This document shows positions 52,353-61,302 of a DNA stretch of 64,000 bases, piece after piece. The first letter of the stretch is position 1. Every line of letters begins with the position of its first letter. The stretch lies in assembly GCF_039062465.1 (NCBI RefSeq), contig NZ_JBCLNF010000001.1, positions 310,001-374,000 on the forward strand. Reading direction: 5' to 3'. Made by a program: the position numbers and the translations under genes. The stretch is from Parolsenella sp958406235 (lineage in GTDB: Bacteria > Actinomycetota > Coriobacteriia > Coriobacteriales > Atopobiaceae). The notes under the pieces are model-generated. The model worked only from the letters and a program-made list of their open reading frames with translations, made no database searches and was not told the origin of the DNA.

Positions 52353-53591
52353 TCAGGCTCTTTCGTTAATCGGCAGCTTCACATAGAAGCTCGTGCCTTG
52401 CACGTCGTCGCTCGTCGCCCATATTTTGCCACCATGTGACTCCGCAATGCCCTTCGCGATTGCCAGGCCAAGGCCATACCCTCCCGTTGACCTCGCGCGA
52501 GCCTTGTCTGATCGCCAGAAGCGGTCGAATACACGGGGCAGGTCTTCTTCGGGAATGGACTCGCCTTGGTTCGTCGCGACAAAGAGGGCATGCGAGCCGT
52601 TCTTTTCAAGCGTTACTTTGACCTGAGTGCCGCGCGCCGCATATTTGCAAGCGTTGTCGATGAGCGTCTTTAACAGGCGGTCGAGTTGATCTTGGTCTCC
52701 CAGGACCGAAATACCGTCGACGACATTCGTTTCGATTTCGCAGCCGCGTTCGTAGGCGACGGCATCGAATTGCAATGCATCTCCCTCGACAAGCGAACTT
52801 AGGTCGACGGGAGCGTTCGCCCTCGCACTGCTGGCACCGCCTTCGGTTCTTGCGAGCTCGAGAAGCTCTTCCACGAGGCCACGCATACGCTCTGCCTCGT
52901 CTGATGTCCCCCGTATCCAGCGTCGAGACTCTTCTGGGATTTTCGACTCGTCATTCATGAGGATTTGGGTGTTCGCCAGGATGACCGAAAGTGGTGTCTT
53001 TAGCTCGTGGGATGCGTCCGCGACGAATTGTCTCTGCTGTTCCCAGGCGTGCTCTACGGGCTTAAGTGCCCAATGGGATAGGAGTAAAGCTATGAGAACG
53101 ATTGCGACGATGCCGCCGGCTCCAAGCTCGAGCGACCTTACGAGCTGGCTCGAAATCTCCGCGTCTACGCTCGAGGTGTCTGCGATGGCGATTCTCCATC
53201 CGAATTTTGAGGAGTTCATCCGCCAACTTATGTGGTTGGTTTTGTCCTTGCCGGATGTTTGGCCAGATTCCAAAGCGTTGGCGACGGTTTCTCTGAGTAG
53301 GTCTGCGTCAATCGACACCTGCTCTTGATTCGTTCCCAGGACTAAGCCGCCCGATGCTATGTCAACCCAGATGACGGGAAGTCGGTCCATGCCCAACGGC
53401 TCATCGGACCCCGCGCCGGCATCAAAACCGGTGCGCTCTTGCAGGACATCCGCGAGTGAATGGTCCACGAGCGTATTCAGGGAGGCTTCCGAGCTCATAT
53501 ACGTGAGGGTTACCATGCATAGGAATACCGCCCCCACAAGGCCAACAATGATAGCGACGAGACGTATGCGAAGCCGCTTTAGCATGGGCAT
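52353..53591 (-). CDS. Sensor histidine kinase
   Basis: The 412-aa protein has membrane helices at about 9-31 and 156-175 with a 120-residue outside sensor domain between them. FVADASHELKTP holds the phosphorylated His195, followed by the ATPase domain with LIDNACKYAARG (N box), FDRFWRSDKA (F box) and GGYGLGLAIAKGIAESHGG (G2 box). No HAMP domain is obvious. It should signal to the response regulator encoded just upstream. The sensed stimulus is unknown. Confidence 0.93.
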   Translation of the reverse strand: MPMLKRLRIRLVAIIVGLVGAVFLCMVTLTYMSSEASLNTLVDHSLADVLQERTGFDAGAGSDEPLGMDRLPVIWVDIASGGLVLGTNQEQVSIDADLLRETVANALESGQTSGKDKTNHISWRMNSSKFGWRIAIADTSSVDAEISSQLVRSLELGAGGIVAIVLIALLLSHWALKPVEHAWEQQRQFVADASHELKTPLSVILANTQILMNDESKIPEESRRWIRGTSDEAERMRGLVEELLELARTEGGASSARANAPVDLSSLVEGDALQFDAVAYERGCEIETNVVDGISVLGDQDQLDRLLKTLIDNACKYAARGTQVKVTLEKNGSHALFVATNQGESIPEEDLPRVFDRFWRSDKARARSTGGYGLGLAIAKGIAESHGGKIWATSDDVQGTSFYVKLPINERA

Positions 53592-53696
53592 GGGCTATCC
53601 TATCGATTTCTCCCGTTGGGGCGTCCGCGCAGTTGCCTGCGCTTGGCAAGAAGCGCGATTATGCACGACCGAACATCAGCCGAGGCTATCCCCGTC

Positions 53697-54374
53697 TTAG
53701 GCTTCCGTGACCTCAAGTCTATAGCCAAGCATGCGGAGCGTTGTGATCTGAACCGGGCTTTTTACATGGGAGATCTTCTTCCTCAGGAAGCTCACGTAAG
53801 CCTCGACGGAGTTCTCGCTCGTTTCCCCGTCGGTTCCCCATACGCGCGTGAGGAGATCCTGCTTTGACACGATTCTGCCAGGCGTGCTCATGAGCAGGCG
53901 CATTACCTCGAATTCCTTTTGAGAAAGGTGAACGTGGCGTTCGTTTGAAGACAGCTCGTGCGTGTTGAGGTCTAGTTTGAGGTCGGCGAATGTGAGCTCG
54001 TTGATAATCACTTCGCCCTGGCGACGGGTCAGGGCGCGCGTGCGTGCGAGTAGCTCCGCAGTTTCGAACGGCTTCGTCATATAGTCATCGGCACCAAGAT
54101 TGAGGCCGTCGACCTTATCGGTGGTCGAGGTCCTCGCTGTCAGCATCATGATGGGCAGGGAATTGCCTTCGCTGCGGAGTTCCTTGACGATTCCGAATCC
54201 ATCGAGCCCAGGAAGCATAACGTCTAGAATTGCGGCGTCATACTTGCCGCTTCGAGCGTAAGTCAGGCCACTCCTGCCGTCATAGGCAGCGTCTGTGTGA
54301 TAGCCGTCGCCTTCAAGAATATGGCAGATGGCATCTGCGAGGTTTCTCTCGTCTTCCACAACAAGGATGTTCAT
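53697..54374 (-). CDS. OmpR/PhoB-family response regulator
   Basis: The start at 54374 follows AAAGGGG on the minus strand and yields the standard NILVVEDERNLADAI N-terminus. The 225-aa regulator has the phosphoacceptor Asp51 (AILDVMLPGLDG), the Thr/Lys pair (MLTART, TKPF), and a winged-helix DNA-binding domain (HLSQKEFEVMRLLMSTPGRIVSKQDLL, NSVEAYVSFLRKKI). It is the partner of the kinase downstream and probably also controls dinB in the same unit. Confidence 0.95.
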   Translation of the reverse strand: MNILVVEDERNLADAICHILEGDGYHTDAAYDGRSGLTYARSGKYDAAILDVMLPGLDGFGIVKELRSEGNSLPIMMLTARTSTTDKVDGLNLGADDYMTKPFETAELLARTRALTRRQGEVIINELTFADLKLDLNTHELSSNERHVHLSQKEFEVMRLLMSTPGRIVSKQDLLTRVWGTDGETSENSVEAYVSFLRKKISHVKSPVQITTLRMLGYRLEVTEA

Positions 54375-54625
54375 TCTGACCCCTTTCGCGATTAGACTCA
54401 TTCTATGAATGAGGCTGAAGCGAGCCTGAAGCTTCCTGAAAGCCTGGCGAGCGTCACGCAATCCTCACGTATTGCCTTCGATGGGGGCCAGACGACGCCC
54501 GGTTGCCTAAAACCCATGATTCCACTACAAACTTCCTGCACTTTGTCGTATTATCAGAAACCGCTTGTTTGGTTTTGCGACGCCACGCCAACTCTGCTCG
54601 CGTCGCACGTAAGGAGGAGTTACCT
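54375..54625. promoter_or_regulatory. Divergent spacer between the response regulator and rpsP
   Basis: The 251-base spacer has a TATTAT (54549-54554) that could be the -10 of rpsP, without a good -35, and AAGGAGG (54611-54617) just before the rpsP start. The half nearer the response regulator contains its own ribosome site and unresolved promoter. Confidence 0.4.
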
Positions 54626-54982
54626 TTGGCAGTCAAGATCCGCCTGGCCCGTTTCGGTGCCAAGAAGCGCCCGTACTACCGTGTCGTCGTCGCCGATAGC
54701 CGCATGCCGCGTGACGGTCGTCACATCGAGGAGGTCGGCCGCTTCAACCCGCTGACCACCCCGAAGACCATCACCCTCGATCTTGAGAAGATCGACGAGT
54801 GGGTTGCCAAGGGTGCCCAGCCCTCCAGCGCCGTCGCCCACCTCATCGACATCGTTCGCGCCGGCGACGTTGCCCCTGAGAAGAAGGTCAAGAAGTCCAA
54901 GAAGCAGATCGCCAAGGATGCCGCTGCCGCCGAGGCCGCCGCTGAGGCTGCTGCTGCCGCTGAGGCCGAGAACGCCGAGTAG
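54626..54982 (+). CDS. rpsP: 30S ribosomal protein bS16
   Basis: A TTG start at 54626, eight bases after AAGGAGG, gives the expected AVKIRLARFGAKKRPYYRVVVADSR N-terminus. The core is about 80 residues; the 118-aa total includes a Lys-rich then Ala/Glu-rich C-terminal tail (AAEAAAEAAAAAEAENAE). It helps assemble the 30S subunit and opens the rpsP-khpA-rimM-trmD cluster. Confidence 0.96.
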   Translation: MAVKIRLARFGAKKRPYYRVVVADSRMPRDGRHIEEVGRFNPLTTPKTITLDLEKIDEWVAKGAQPSSAVAHLIDIVRAGDVAPEKKVKKSKKQIAKDAAAAEAAAEAAAAAEAENAE

Positions 54983-54984
54983 CC

Positions 54985-55281
54985 ATGGATGCCGAGACTC
55001 AGCCGTTCGAGGAGGCCCAGGCGGCCTCTGAGGAGCTGCCGAGCGACCGCATCGCCGATCTTGTCGAGCTCATCGTTTGCGGTCTCGTCGATGACGAGGA
55101 CGCGGTTTCTCTTGACGTGACCGACCGCGAGGACGGCACGCTCATTGAAATCGAGTGCGCAGCAGATGATGCCGGCAAGGTCATTGGCCGGCACGGTCGT
55201 CAGATCAAGGCCATTCGAACCATTGCTCGTGCCCTTGGACAGCGTGTTGGCACGTCTGTCGACGTCGAGGTTCTTGGCTAG
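54985..55281 (+). CDS. khpA: KH-domain RNA-binding protein KhpA
   Basis: The 98-aa protein has one KH domain with the loop VIGRHGRQIKAIRTI (GxxG form). The N-terminal 20 residues are an acidic extension. KhpA binds RNA, often with KhpB, and the rpsP-khpA-rimM-trmD order is conserved. It starts two bases after rpsP stops and ends three bases before rimM. Confidence 0.93.
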   Translation: MDAETQPFEEAQAASEELPSDRIADLVELIVCGLVDDEDAVSLDVTDREDGTLIEIECAADDAGKVIGRHGRQIKAIRTIARALGQRVGTSVDVEVLG

Positions 55282-55284
55282 ATC

Positions 55285-55821
55285 GTGGCAGCCGGATATA
55301 GGCTCATAGCCCGTGTTGCAAAAGCGCACGGGACAAAGGGGGAGGTCGTTGCGGTTCCCGCGAGCGGCCTTCCTCCTGTTTTGGACGAGGGACTCCGCGT
55401 CGCTATCGTGCCTCCGGCCCTTAAGGGTTCGAGATGGCATGTTGTGAGCGACGTGGAGACCTCGCCCACGGGTCAGCTTGTCTCTTTGTCGGGTATCAAC
55501 GATCTAGGAGCCGCCCGTGAGCTCGCTGGCAAGTGGATTCTTGCCTCCGAGGCTGACCTTCCCGCGGACTTTGCCGCTCATGATCCTTATCAGCTCATGG
55601 GGCGTCTCGTTGTTGACGAACGTCTCGGCGAGCTCGGGCGCATCACTGAGGTGATGTCCGGCCCTGCGAATGACGTATGGGTCGTCGATGGCGAGCGCGG
55701 GGAAACTCTCATTCCCGTTGTGGAAGAGATGATTGTTGATTTCGAGCCGGGAGTTTCGCCCATTGGCGTTTCTATCCCCGCCGGTCTCGCGCCCTGGGAT
55801 ACGGGCGAGGGGAGGAATTAG
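55285..55821 (+). CDS. rimM: Ribosome maturation factor RimM
   Basis: The 178-aa protein uses GTG at 55285. It has the RimM N-terminal barrel (LIARVAKAHGTKGEVVAVPAS) and the C-terminal PRC-barrel (DPYQLMGRLVVDERLGELGR, TLIPVVEEMIVDFEPG). It helps process the 16S 3' domain. It lies between khpA and trmD. Confidence 0.94.
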   Translation: MAAGYRLIARVAKAHGTKGEVVAVPASGLPPVLDEGLRVAIVPPALKGSRWHVVSDVETSPTGQLVSLSGINDLGAARELAGKWILASEADLPADFAAHDPYQLMGRLVVDERLGELGRITEVMSGPANDVWVVDGERGETLIPVVEEMIVDFEPGVSPIGVSIPAGLAPWDTGEGRN

Positions 55822-55822
55822 C

Positions 55823-56578
55823 GTGCTAATCGAAACCCTCTCCGTATTTCCGGGCGTCTTTGACGCTTACCTTGGCGCCTCGATCATGGGACGGGCCCAA
55901 AAGAAGGGCATTTTCGAGTTCCGAGCCCATGATCTTCGCGACTGGACACACGATCGCCATCGTACGGTCGATGACGCGCCATTTGGCGGTGGCCAGGGCA
56001 TGCTCATGAAGCCCGCGCCGATTTTCGAGGCTGTTAACGCCATTAAGGCTGCTGACGATCGTCCTGCGCGAGTCATCTTCTTCACGCCTGTCGGCACGCC
56101 ATTCACACAGCGTGAGGCCGAGCGTCTCTCCCGTGAGGAACGCCTCCTCTTCGTGTGTGGGCGTTATGAGGGCATGGATGAGCGCGTGTATTCGCTTGCC
56201 GACGAGACCCTTTCCCTCGGTGATTACGTTTTGACTGGCGGCGAGCTTCCCGCCATGGTCGTAACGGACGCGATTGTGCGCCTTCTTCCCGGAGCACTCG
56301 GTGACGAGATGAGCCCGCAAGACGAGTCCTTCTCGGATGACGGCCTTCTCGAGTATGCTCAATACACCCGTCCCGCGGACTATGATGGTATGGCTGTGCC
56401 CGAAGTGCTTCTCTCCGGTGACCACGCACGCGTGAATGCTTGGAGGCGCAGGAACGCAATCGAGCGTACGGCGAGGTTGAGGCCCGATCTTCTCGAAACG
56501 GCCAATATCACTGATGACGAGCGTGAGTTCGCGCGTGGGATTATGTTGCAAGTCGAGCCAGAAGGGGAAGCCGAGTAG
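55823..56578 (+). CDS. trmD: tRNA (guanine-N1)-methyltransferase
   Basis: GTG at 55823 follows GGGGAGGAATTAGC, just after rimM stops. The 251-aa SPOUT enzyme has LSVFPGVFDAYLGASIMGRA, DDAPFGGGQGMLMKP, CGRYEGMDERV, and SLGDYVLTGGELPAMVV, the trefoil-knot SAM site. It methylates G37 of tRNAs to prevent frameshifting. The C-terminus overlaps no other gene; lepB starts directly after. Confidence 0.96.
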   Translation: MLIETLSVFPGVFDAYLGASIMGRAQKKGIFEFRAHDLRDWTHDRHRTVDDAPFGGGQGMLMKPAPIFEAVNAIKAADDRPARVIFFTPVGTPFTQREAERLSREERLLFVCGRYEGMDERVYSLADETLSLGDYVLTGGELPAMVVTDAIVRLLPGALGDEMSPQDESFSDDGLLEYAQYTRPADYDGMAVPEVLLSGDHARVNAWRRRNAIERTARLRPDLLETANITDDEREFARGIMLQVEPEGEAE

Positions 56579-57148
56579 ATGCCACGCGCAGCTCACGGAA
56601 ATAGCAACGCAGCTAGGGACTTCATCGAGCTCGTGGCCTTTGCCGGCCTTGCTCTCGTTGTCGCCCTGCTGGTTCGAGCGTACGTGGCGGAGCCCTTCAT
56701 CATTCCCTCCGCCTCCATGACCGACACCCTCATGGTCGGAGATCGTCTGGTGGGGGAGAAGCTCACCTATCGCAGCTCTTCGCCTCAGGCTGGCGATATC
56801 GTCACTTTTAAGGACCCTGATGACCCTTCTCTCACGCTCATCAAGCGCGTTATCGCTACGGAGGGGCAGACCGTCAACCTCGTAGACGGGAAGGTCTACG
56901 TTGATGGCACCGAGCTCTCTGAGGATTATACGGACGGAAAGACTAGCTACCCTTTGCCTGGATTTTCTTCATCGCTTTCGAGCGCCATCACGTATCCCTA
57001 TATGGTGCCCGCGGGTCATATTTGGGTCATGGGCGATAATCGAACCAACTCGCAGGATTCGCGTTACTTTGGAGCGATTCCTGTTTCCAACGTTACGTCA
57101 AAGGCCGTCTTCGTCTTTTGGCCTCCGGAGCATGTTGGTACCATCTAG
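56579..57148 (+). CDS. lepB: Signal peptidase I
   Basis: The 189-aa protein has one N-terminal membrane helix (about 15-33), then IIPSASMTDTL with catalytic Ser46, and LIKRVIATEG with Lys89, followed by VMGDNRTNSQDSRYFG. It removes signal peptides from exported proteins at the outer face of the membrane. It starts immediately after the trmD stop. Confidence 0.96.
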   Translation: MPRAAHGNSNAARDFIELVAFAGLALVVALLVRAYVAEPFIIPSASMTDTLMVGDRLVGEKLTYRSSSPQAGDIVTFKDPDDPSLTLIKRVIATEGQTVNLVDGKVYVDGTELSEDYTDGKTSYPLPGFSSSLSSAITYPYMVPAGHIWVMGDNRTNSQDSRYFGAIPVSNVTSKAVFVFWPPEHVGTI

Positions 57149-57203
57149 CAGTTGTGGCACGTATCGGGCGAAAGCCCCGTTTATCAAGGAAGGTAGGAGA
57201 GGC

Positions 57204-58115
57204 ATGAAAGACAACGCCCTCACGTTCCAAGACATGATTCTTGCCCTCGAGCACTATTGGGCTGATAAGGGTTGCACCGTCATGCAGCCGTATGACTCGG
57301 AGGTCGGTGCTGGTACGTTCCACACTGCCACAACTCTTCGTAGTCTTGGCCCCAATGCCTGGCGCACCTGCTATCCGCAGCCGTGCCGTCGCCCGGCAGA
57401 CGGCCGTTACGGCGAGAACCCCAATCGTATGCAGCACTATTATCAGTTCCAGGTCATCCTGAAGCCCTGCCCTGTTGATTCCCAGGATCTTTACCTAGGC
57501 TCGCTTAAGGCGATCGGCCTTGACCCCGCCGAGCACGATGTCCGCTTCGTCGAGGATGACTGGGAGAGCCCGACCCTGGGCGCCTGGGGCCTCGGCTGGG
57601 AGGTCTGGATGGATGGCATGGAGGTCACGCAGTACACGTACTTCCAGCAGGTTGGCGGAATCGAGGTCGATCCCGTGCCCGTCGAGATCACCTATGGCCT
57701 CGAGCGCATCGCCATGTATGCCCAGGGTGTCGATTCAGTTTATGACCTCGTCTGGAGCTACCTGCCTGACGGTACGCCCATGACCTACGGTGACGTCTTC
57801 CATGAGAACGAGGTCGAGTTCTCGACGTACAACTTCGAGGTTGCTGACGTTGACATGATGCGTCGCAAGTTTGATGAGTATGAGCAGGAGTGCCACTCCT
57901 GCCTCGAGCGCAAGCTCCCGCTTCCTGCGTATGACTGCGTCATGAAGTGCAGCCATGCCTTTAACATTCTCGATGCCCGTGGGGCCATCTCCGCGACCGA
58001 GCGTGCTAACTACATCCTGAGGGTTCGTGCTGTTGCCAAGGCCTGCTGCGAGAGCTATCTCGCCGAGGTCGCGGGCAAGAAGGACTCTTACTCCACGAAG
58101 GGCCAGGTGGCTTAA
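57204..58115 (+). CDS. glyQ: Glycyl-tRNA synthetase alpha subunit
   Basis: The ATG at 57204 follows AGGAGAGG; upstream in-frame codons run through lepB. The 303-aa protein has the class II motifs of the bacterial alpha2beta2 GlyRS: LTFQDMILALEHYW, LRSLGPNAWRTCYPQPCRRP, GRYGENPNR, WEVWMDGMEVTQYTYFQQ. It carries the aminoacylation site. The 55-base gap after lepB shows no terminator. Confidence 0.96.
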   Translation: MKDNALTFQDMILALEHYWADKGCTVMQPYDSEVGAGTFHTATTLRSLGPNAWRTCYPQPCRRPADGRYGENPNRMQHYYQFQVILKPCPVDSQDLYLGSLKAIGLDPAEHDVRFVEDDWESPTLGAWGLGWEVWMDGMEVTQYTYFQQVGGIEVDPVPVEITYGLERIAMYAQGVDSVYDLVWSYLPDGTPMTYGDVFHENEVEFSTYNFEVADVDMMRRKFDEYEQECHSCLERKLPLPAYDCVMKCSHAFNILDARGAISATERANYILRVRAVAKACCESYLAEVAGKKDSYSTKGQVA

Positions 58116-60212
58116 ATGGCATCTACCAAGGACTTCCTGTTTGAGATTGGCACTGAGGAGATGCCTTCGGCCCCTCTCATCAACGCCTCTAAGCAGCTTC
58201 CCAAGCTTCTTGCCGCCGGTCTTGCCGCCGCTGGCCTTGCTCATGGTGATATTCGCGTAATTTCGAGCCCGCGTCGTCTTGCCGCCATCGTCTCCGATGT
58301 CGCCACAGAGACCGAGGCCGTTCACGAGAGCCTCCGTGGTCCCAAGACGCAGATCGCCTTCGACGGCGACGGTAACCCCACCAAGGCGGCCCAGGGCTTT
58401 GCTCGCAAGTGCGGCATCGACGCTTCGGAGCTTACGCGCGCCGTTGCCGAGGACGGCAACGAGTACGTCTTCGCCGAGAAGAACGTTCCGTCTGCCCCCG
58501 CTATGCCCATCCTCTCTGCCCTCGGTCACGACGTGATCGCTCAGATTGAGTGGCCCAATTATCGTTCTCAGCGTTGGGGCTCCGAGCACGAGTCTTTCGT
58601 GCGCCCGATCCGCTGGATCTGCGCGCTTCTCGGCGAGGAAGTCGTTCCTGTCAAGTACGCAGACGTCACGAGCGGCAATACCACGCGCGGACATCGCGTC
58701 CTTTCTCCTGGCGAGCACGTCGTGAGCGAGCCTTCCGCATACGAGGGCGTTCTCGAGGCTGCTCACGTTCTTGGTGCGGAGAGGCGCGAGGCGGTCATCC
58801 GCGAGGGCATTTCCGCAATCGAGGCGGCTCGTCCTGGCTGCAGGGTTGAAACTCCCAAGAAGACCTTCGACGAGGTCGTCAATCTCTGCGAATGGCCGAC
58901 GGTCCTCGTAGGTAAGTTCGACGAGGAGTTCCTCAAGGTCCCGCACGAGATCATCTGCGAGTCCATGCTTTCCAACCAGCGCTACTTCCCGATCTTCGAC
59001 GCCGAGGGTAACCTGACCCGCGAGTTTGTCATCGTCTCGAACGCCGATCCTGCCGTTTCCGAGACGGTTATCTCTGGTAACGAGCGAGTCGTGCGTCCGC
59101 GTCTCGACGATGCCAAGTTCTTCTACGAGGAGGATCTCAAGATCTCCCTCGACCAGTTCCGTGAGCGCCTTGCTAAGGTCGCCTTCCAGAAGGATCTTGG
59201 CAGCGTGCTCGCCAAGTCCGAGCGTATCGAGAGCATCGCCCTCGCACTGACCCACGAAGCGCGCATCGGGGCCAAGATGGCGGCGGCCTCCGCTCGTGCC
59301 GCGCACCTCTGCAAGGCTGACCTCGTTAGCTCTGCGGTCGTTGAGTTCACGAGTCAGCAGGGTGTCATGGGCGGCTACTACGCTCTCGCTGCCGGCGAGG
59401 GCGAGGATGTCGCCGAGGGCATTCGCGACCACTATCGTCCGCGCTTTGCGGGCGATGACCTCCCCGAGGGCACCTGTGGCTGCGTCGTGGCCGTTGCCGA
59501 TAAGCTCGACACCATCGCCGGCATGTTCGCCATTGGCGAGCCGCCCACTGGTTCGAAGGATCCGTACGCCCTTCGCCGTGCCGCCATTGGCGTCGTTACG
59601 ATTCTGCGCGACCGTCTGCACGTCTCTTACGAGCCGCTCGTCGCAGCGGCGCTCGAAGCCCTCTCTGACCAAGGCATCGAGTTTGACGCGGAGAAGGTCG
59701 CCGCGGACGTCAACGCCTTCATTCTTGGCCGTATGCAGCAGATGGTCCGAGACGACGGCGTCTCCGCTGATACCGTTGCCGCTGTTTCCGCCGGTTCCGT
59801 GACTGCCCCTGATGACTTCTTTGCCCTCGCGCATGCCCTCGAGGACGCCCGAGCAAACGATCCGGAGACCTTCGAGAATCTCGCCATCGCATTTGCTCGT
59901 GCCGCCCATCTCGCTGACGCGAGCATTGTCGGCGATGCCGATGAGTCTCTTATGGGCGAGTCTGAGCTTAACCTGGCCAAGGCTCTCACTGTTGCTCGCG
60001 AGGGCGTTTCCTCCGCTCTCGAGGCAAAGGAGTATGCTTCCGCCATTTCCGCTCTGGCTGCTGTCCGCGAGCCGCTTGACGCCTTCTTTGCTGACGTCAT
60101 GGTCATGGACGAGGATCAGGCCCTTCGCGAGAACCGTCTCCGTCTTCTCGGTGAGCTCGTTGCAGTCTTCTCTGGTGTCGCAAACATTGGCGAGCTTGCC
60201 CGCAAGAAGTAA
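58116..60212 (+). CDS. glyS: Glycyl-tRNA synthetase beta subunit
   Basis: The 698-aa protein starts DFLFEIGTEEMPSAPL and has FVRPIRWICALL, FDEVVNLCEWPTVLVG, FLKVPHEIICESMLSNQRYF and DPYALRRAAIGVV, all GlyRS beta signatures. It binds tRNA-Gly and supports editing-like and anticodon functions. It starts directly after glyQ stops. Confidence 0.96.
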   Translation: MASTKDFLFEIGTEEMPSAPLINASKQLPKLLAAGLAAAGLAHGDIRVISSPRRLAAIVSDVATETEAVHESLRGPKTQIAFDGDGNPTKAAQGFARKCGIDASELTRAVAEDGNEYVFAEKNVPSAPAMPILSALGHDVIAQIEWPNYRSQRWGSEHESFVRPIRWICALLGEEVVPVKYADVTSGNTTRGHRVLSPGEHVVSEPSAYEGVLEAAHVLGAERREAVIREGISAIEAARPGCRVETPKKTFDEVVNLCEWPTVLVGKFDEEFLKVPHEIICESMLSNQRYFPIFDAEGNLTREFVIVSNADPAVSETVISGNERVVRPRLDDAKFFYEEDLKISLDQFRERLAKVAFQKDLGSVLAKSERIESIALALTHEARIGAKMAAASARAAHLCKADLVSSAVVEFTSQQGVMGGYYALAAGEGEDVAEGIRDHYRPRFAGDDLPEGTCGCVVAVADKLDTIAGMFAIGEPPTGSKDPYALRRAAIGVVTILRDRLHVSYEPLVAAALEALSDQGIEFDAEKVAADVNAFILGRMQQMVRDDGVSADTVAAVSAGSVTAPDDFFALAHALEDARANDPETFENLAIAFARAAHLADASIVGDADESLMGESELNLAKALTVAREGVSSALEAKEYASAISALAAVREPLDAFFADVMVMDEDQALRENRLRLLGELVAVFSGVANIGELARKK

Positions 60213-60219
60213 CAGATTT

Positions 60220-60260
60220 CTCGCCGACGGCCTTTTGTTTGATTCGCTGCCGGCGGCGAG
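60220..60260 (+). other. Imperfect hairpin between glyS and ppsR
   Basis: CTCGCCGACGG (60220-60230) pairs with CCGGCGGCGAG (60250-60260) with one mismatch. The T-rich run lies in the 19-base loop rather than after the stem, so it is a poor terminator. Confidence 0.4.
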
Positions 60261-60301
60261 GGGTAGGATTGTCCCATCAACCGTGGTTAGGAGGGTTCGA
60301 A

Positions 60302-61135
60302 TTGAACGTAACGTTTGATCAGTTCGGCGACGAGGCTCGCGATGACGCCGCCGTCGTCTTCGTCGTCTCCGATTCTCTCGGCGAGTCCGCGAATAACGTC
60401 GTGCTCTCTGCTGCGGCTCAGTTCAGCGACGGTGCCGTGCGCGTGGTCAGGCTCTCTCAGATCGAAAGCGCCGAAGACGTGAACAACTACCTCGATGAGC
60501 ACGAAGAGGAGTATGTCTCCACGGCCGTGTTCCACTCGATCGTTGACCCAATGCTTCGTAGGAAGGTTAGGAACGACCTCAACGCTCGCGGCATTCTCTC
60601 TGTCGATATTCTTGGTCCCGTCGTTCAGCTTCTTGCCGGATTGACTGAGGAAAAGCCCAAGAATCAGGCTCGCGCCCATCACACTGTCGATGCCCGCTAC
60701 AAGCGACGCGTCGATGCTATGGAGTTCTTCTTCAACCACGATGATGGAAAGAACTCTCAGGACCTTCCCGAGGCTGACGTCATTCTCGTCGGCCTTACGG
60801 GATCGGCAAAGACGCCTCTGGCCATGCATCTCTCGTTCCTTGGGTATAAGGTTGCAAACCTCCCGCTCGACCCGGGTGTCGATCTTCCGCAGGAACTCTC
60901 GCAGGTTGACCACAAGCGTGTGTTTGGCCTCGTCAATTCCCTTGATGCCCTCGTCGAGGTTCGCCTGCGCTCTGCAGCGGACAAGGACGCCAATGAGGTC
61001 ATGGCGGAGGTCGAGGAAGCGCAGGTCTATGCGGCTAAGAGGATGGATGACCTCGGTTGCGTCTGTCTCAACGCGGAACAAAAGACTGTGGAAGAGCTTG
61101 GTGCGGACATTATTGCAAGGATCGAGAGCATCTAA
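60302..61135 (+). CDS. ppsR: Pyruvate, phosphate dikinase / PEP synthase regulatory protein (DUF299 family)
   Basis: A TTG at 60302 follows AGGAGG (60290-60295). The 277-aa protein has FVVSDSLGESANNV, HHTVDARYKRRVDAMEFFFNHDDG and a P-loop-like GLTGSAKTPLAMHLSFLGYKVANLPL. Family members are kinase-phosphotransferases that switch PPDK or PEP synthase on and off. The usual G-x-S-R-x-x-K-T-P loop here reads GLTGSAKTP (164-172), without the Arg. No PPDK gene is in the window. Confidence 0.88.
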   Translation: MNVTFDQFGDEARDDAAVVFVVSDSLGESANNVVLSAAAQFSDGAVRVVRLSQIESAEDVNNYLDEHEEEYVSTAVFHSIVDPMLRRKVRNDLNARGILSVDILGPVVQLLAGLTEEKPKNQARAHHTVDARYKRRVDAMEFFFNHDDGKNSQDLPEADVILVGLTGSAKTPLAMHLSFLGYKVANLPLDPGVDLPQELSQVDHKRVFGLVNSLDALVEVRLRSAADKDANEVMAEVEEAQVYAAKRMDDLGCVCLNAEQKTVEELGADIIARIESI

Positions 61136-61175
61136 CTCGTAATCCAGGTTTGCTTCCCAATTATTTTTGAGGTGG

Positions 61176-61229
61176 AGCGGCGATGGCTGCAACTTTAATG
61201 TTGCGAGCTCATCGCCGCTTCGCTATACT
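61176..61229 (+). promoter_or_regulatory. rplS promoter overlapped by a hairpin
   Basis: TTGCGA (61201-61206) and TATACT (61224-61229) are 17 bases apart. AGCGGCGATG (61176-61185) pairs with CATCGCCGCT (61210-61219), and GCAAC (61189-61193) with GTTGC (61200-61204), so the stem contains the -35. The hairpin likely stops transcription from ppsR while the promoter restarts it for rplS. Confidence 0.6.
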
Positions 61230-61302
61230 ACTCCTTCGTGTGTAAACCCCATGTACCTCGAGTGGTCGCGGTACCTCTGGGCAAGAGAGACAAGGAAACA
61301 TC

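Noticed and set aside
57735..59909. Long minus-strand frame opposite glyQ/glyS
   Set aside because: Mirror of GlyRS codons; no domain signature.
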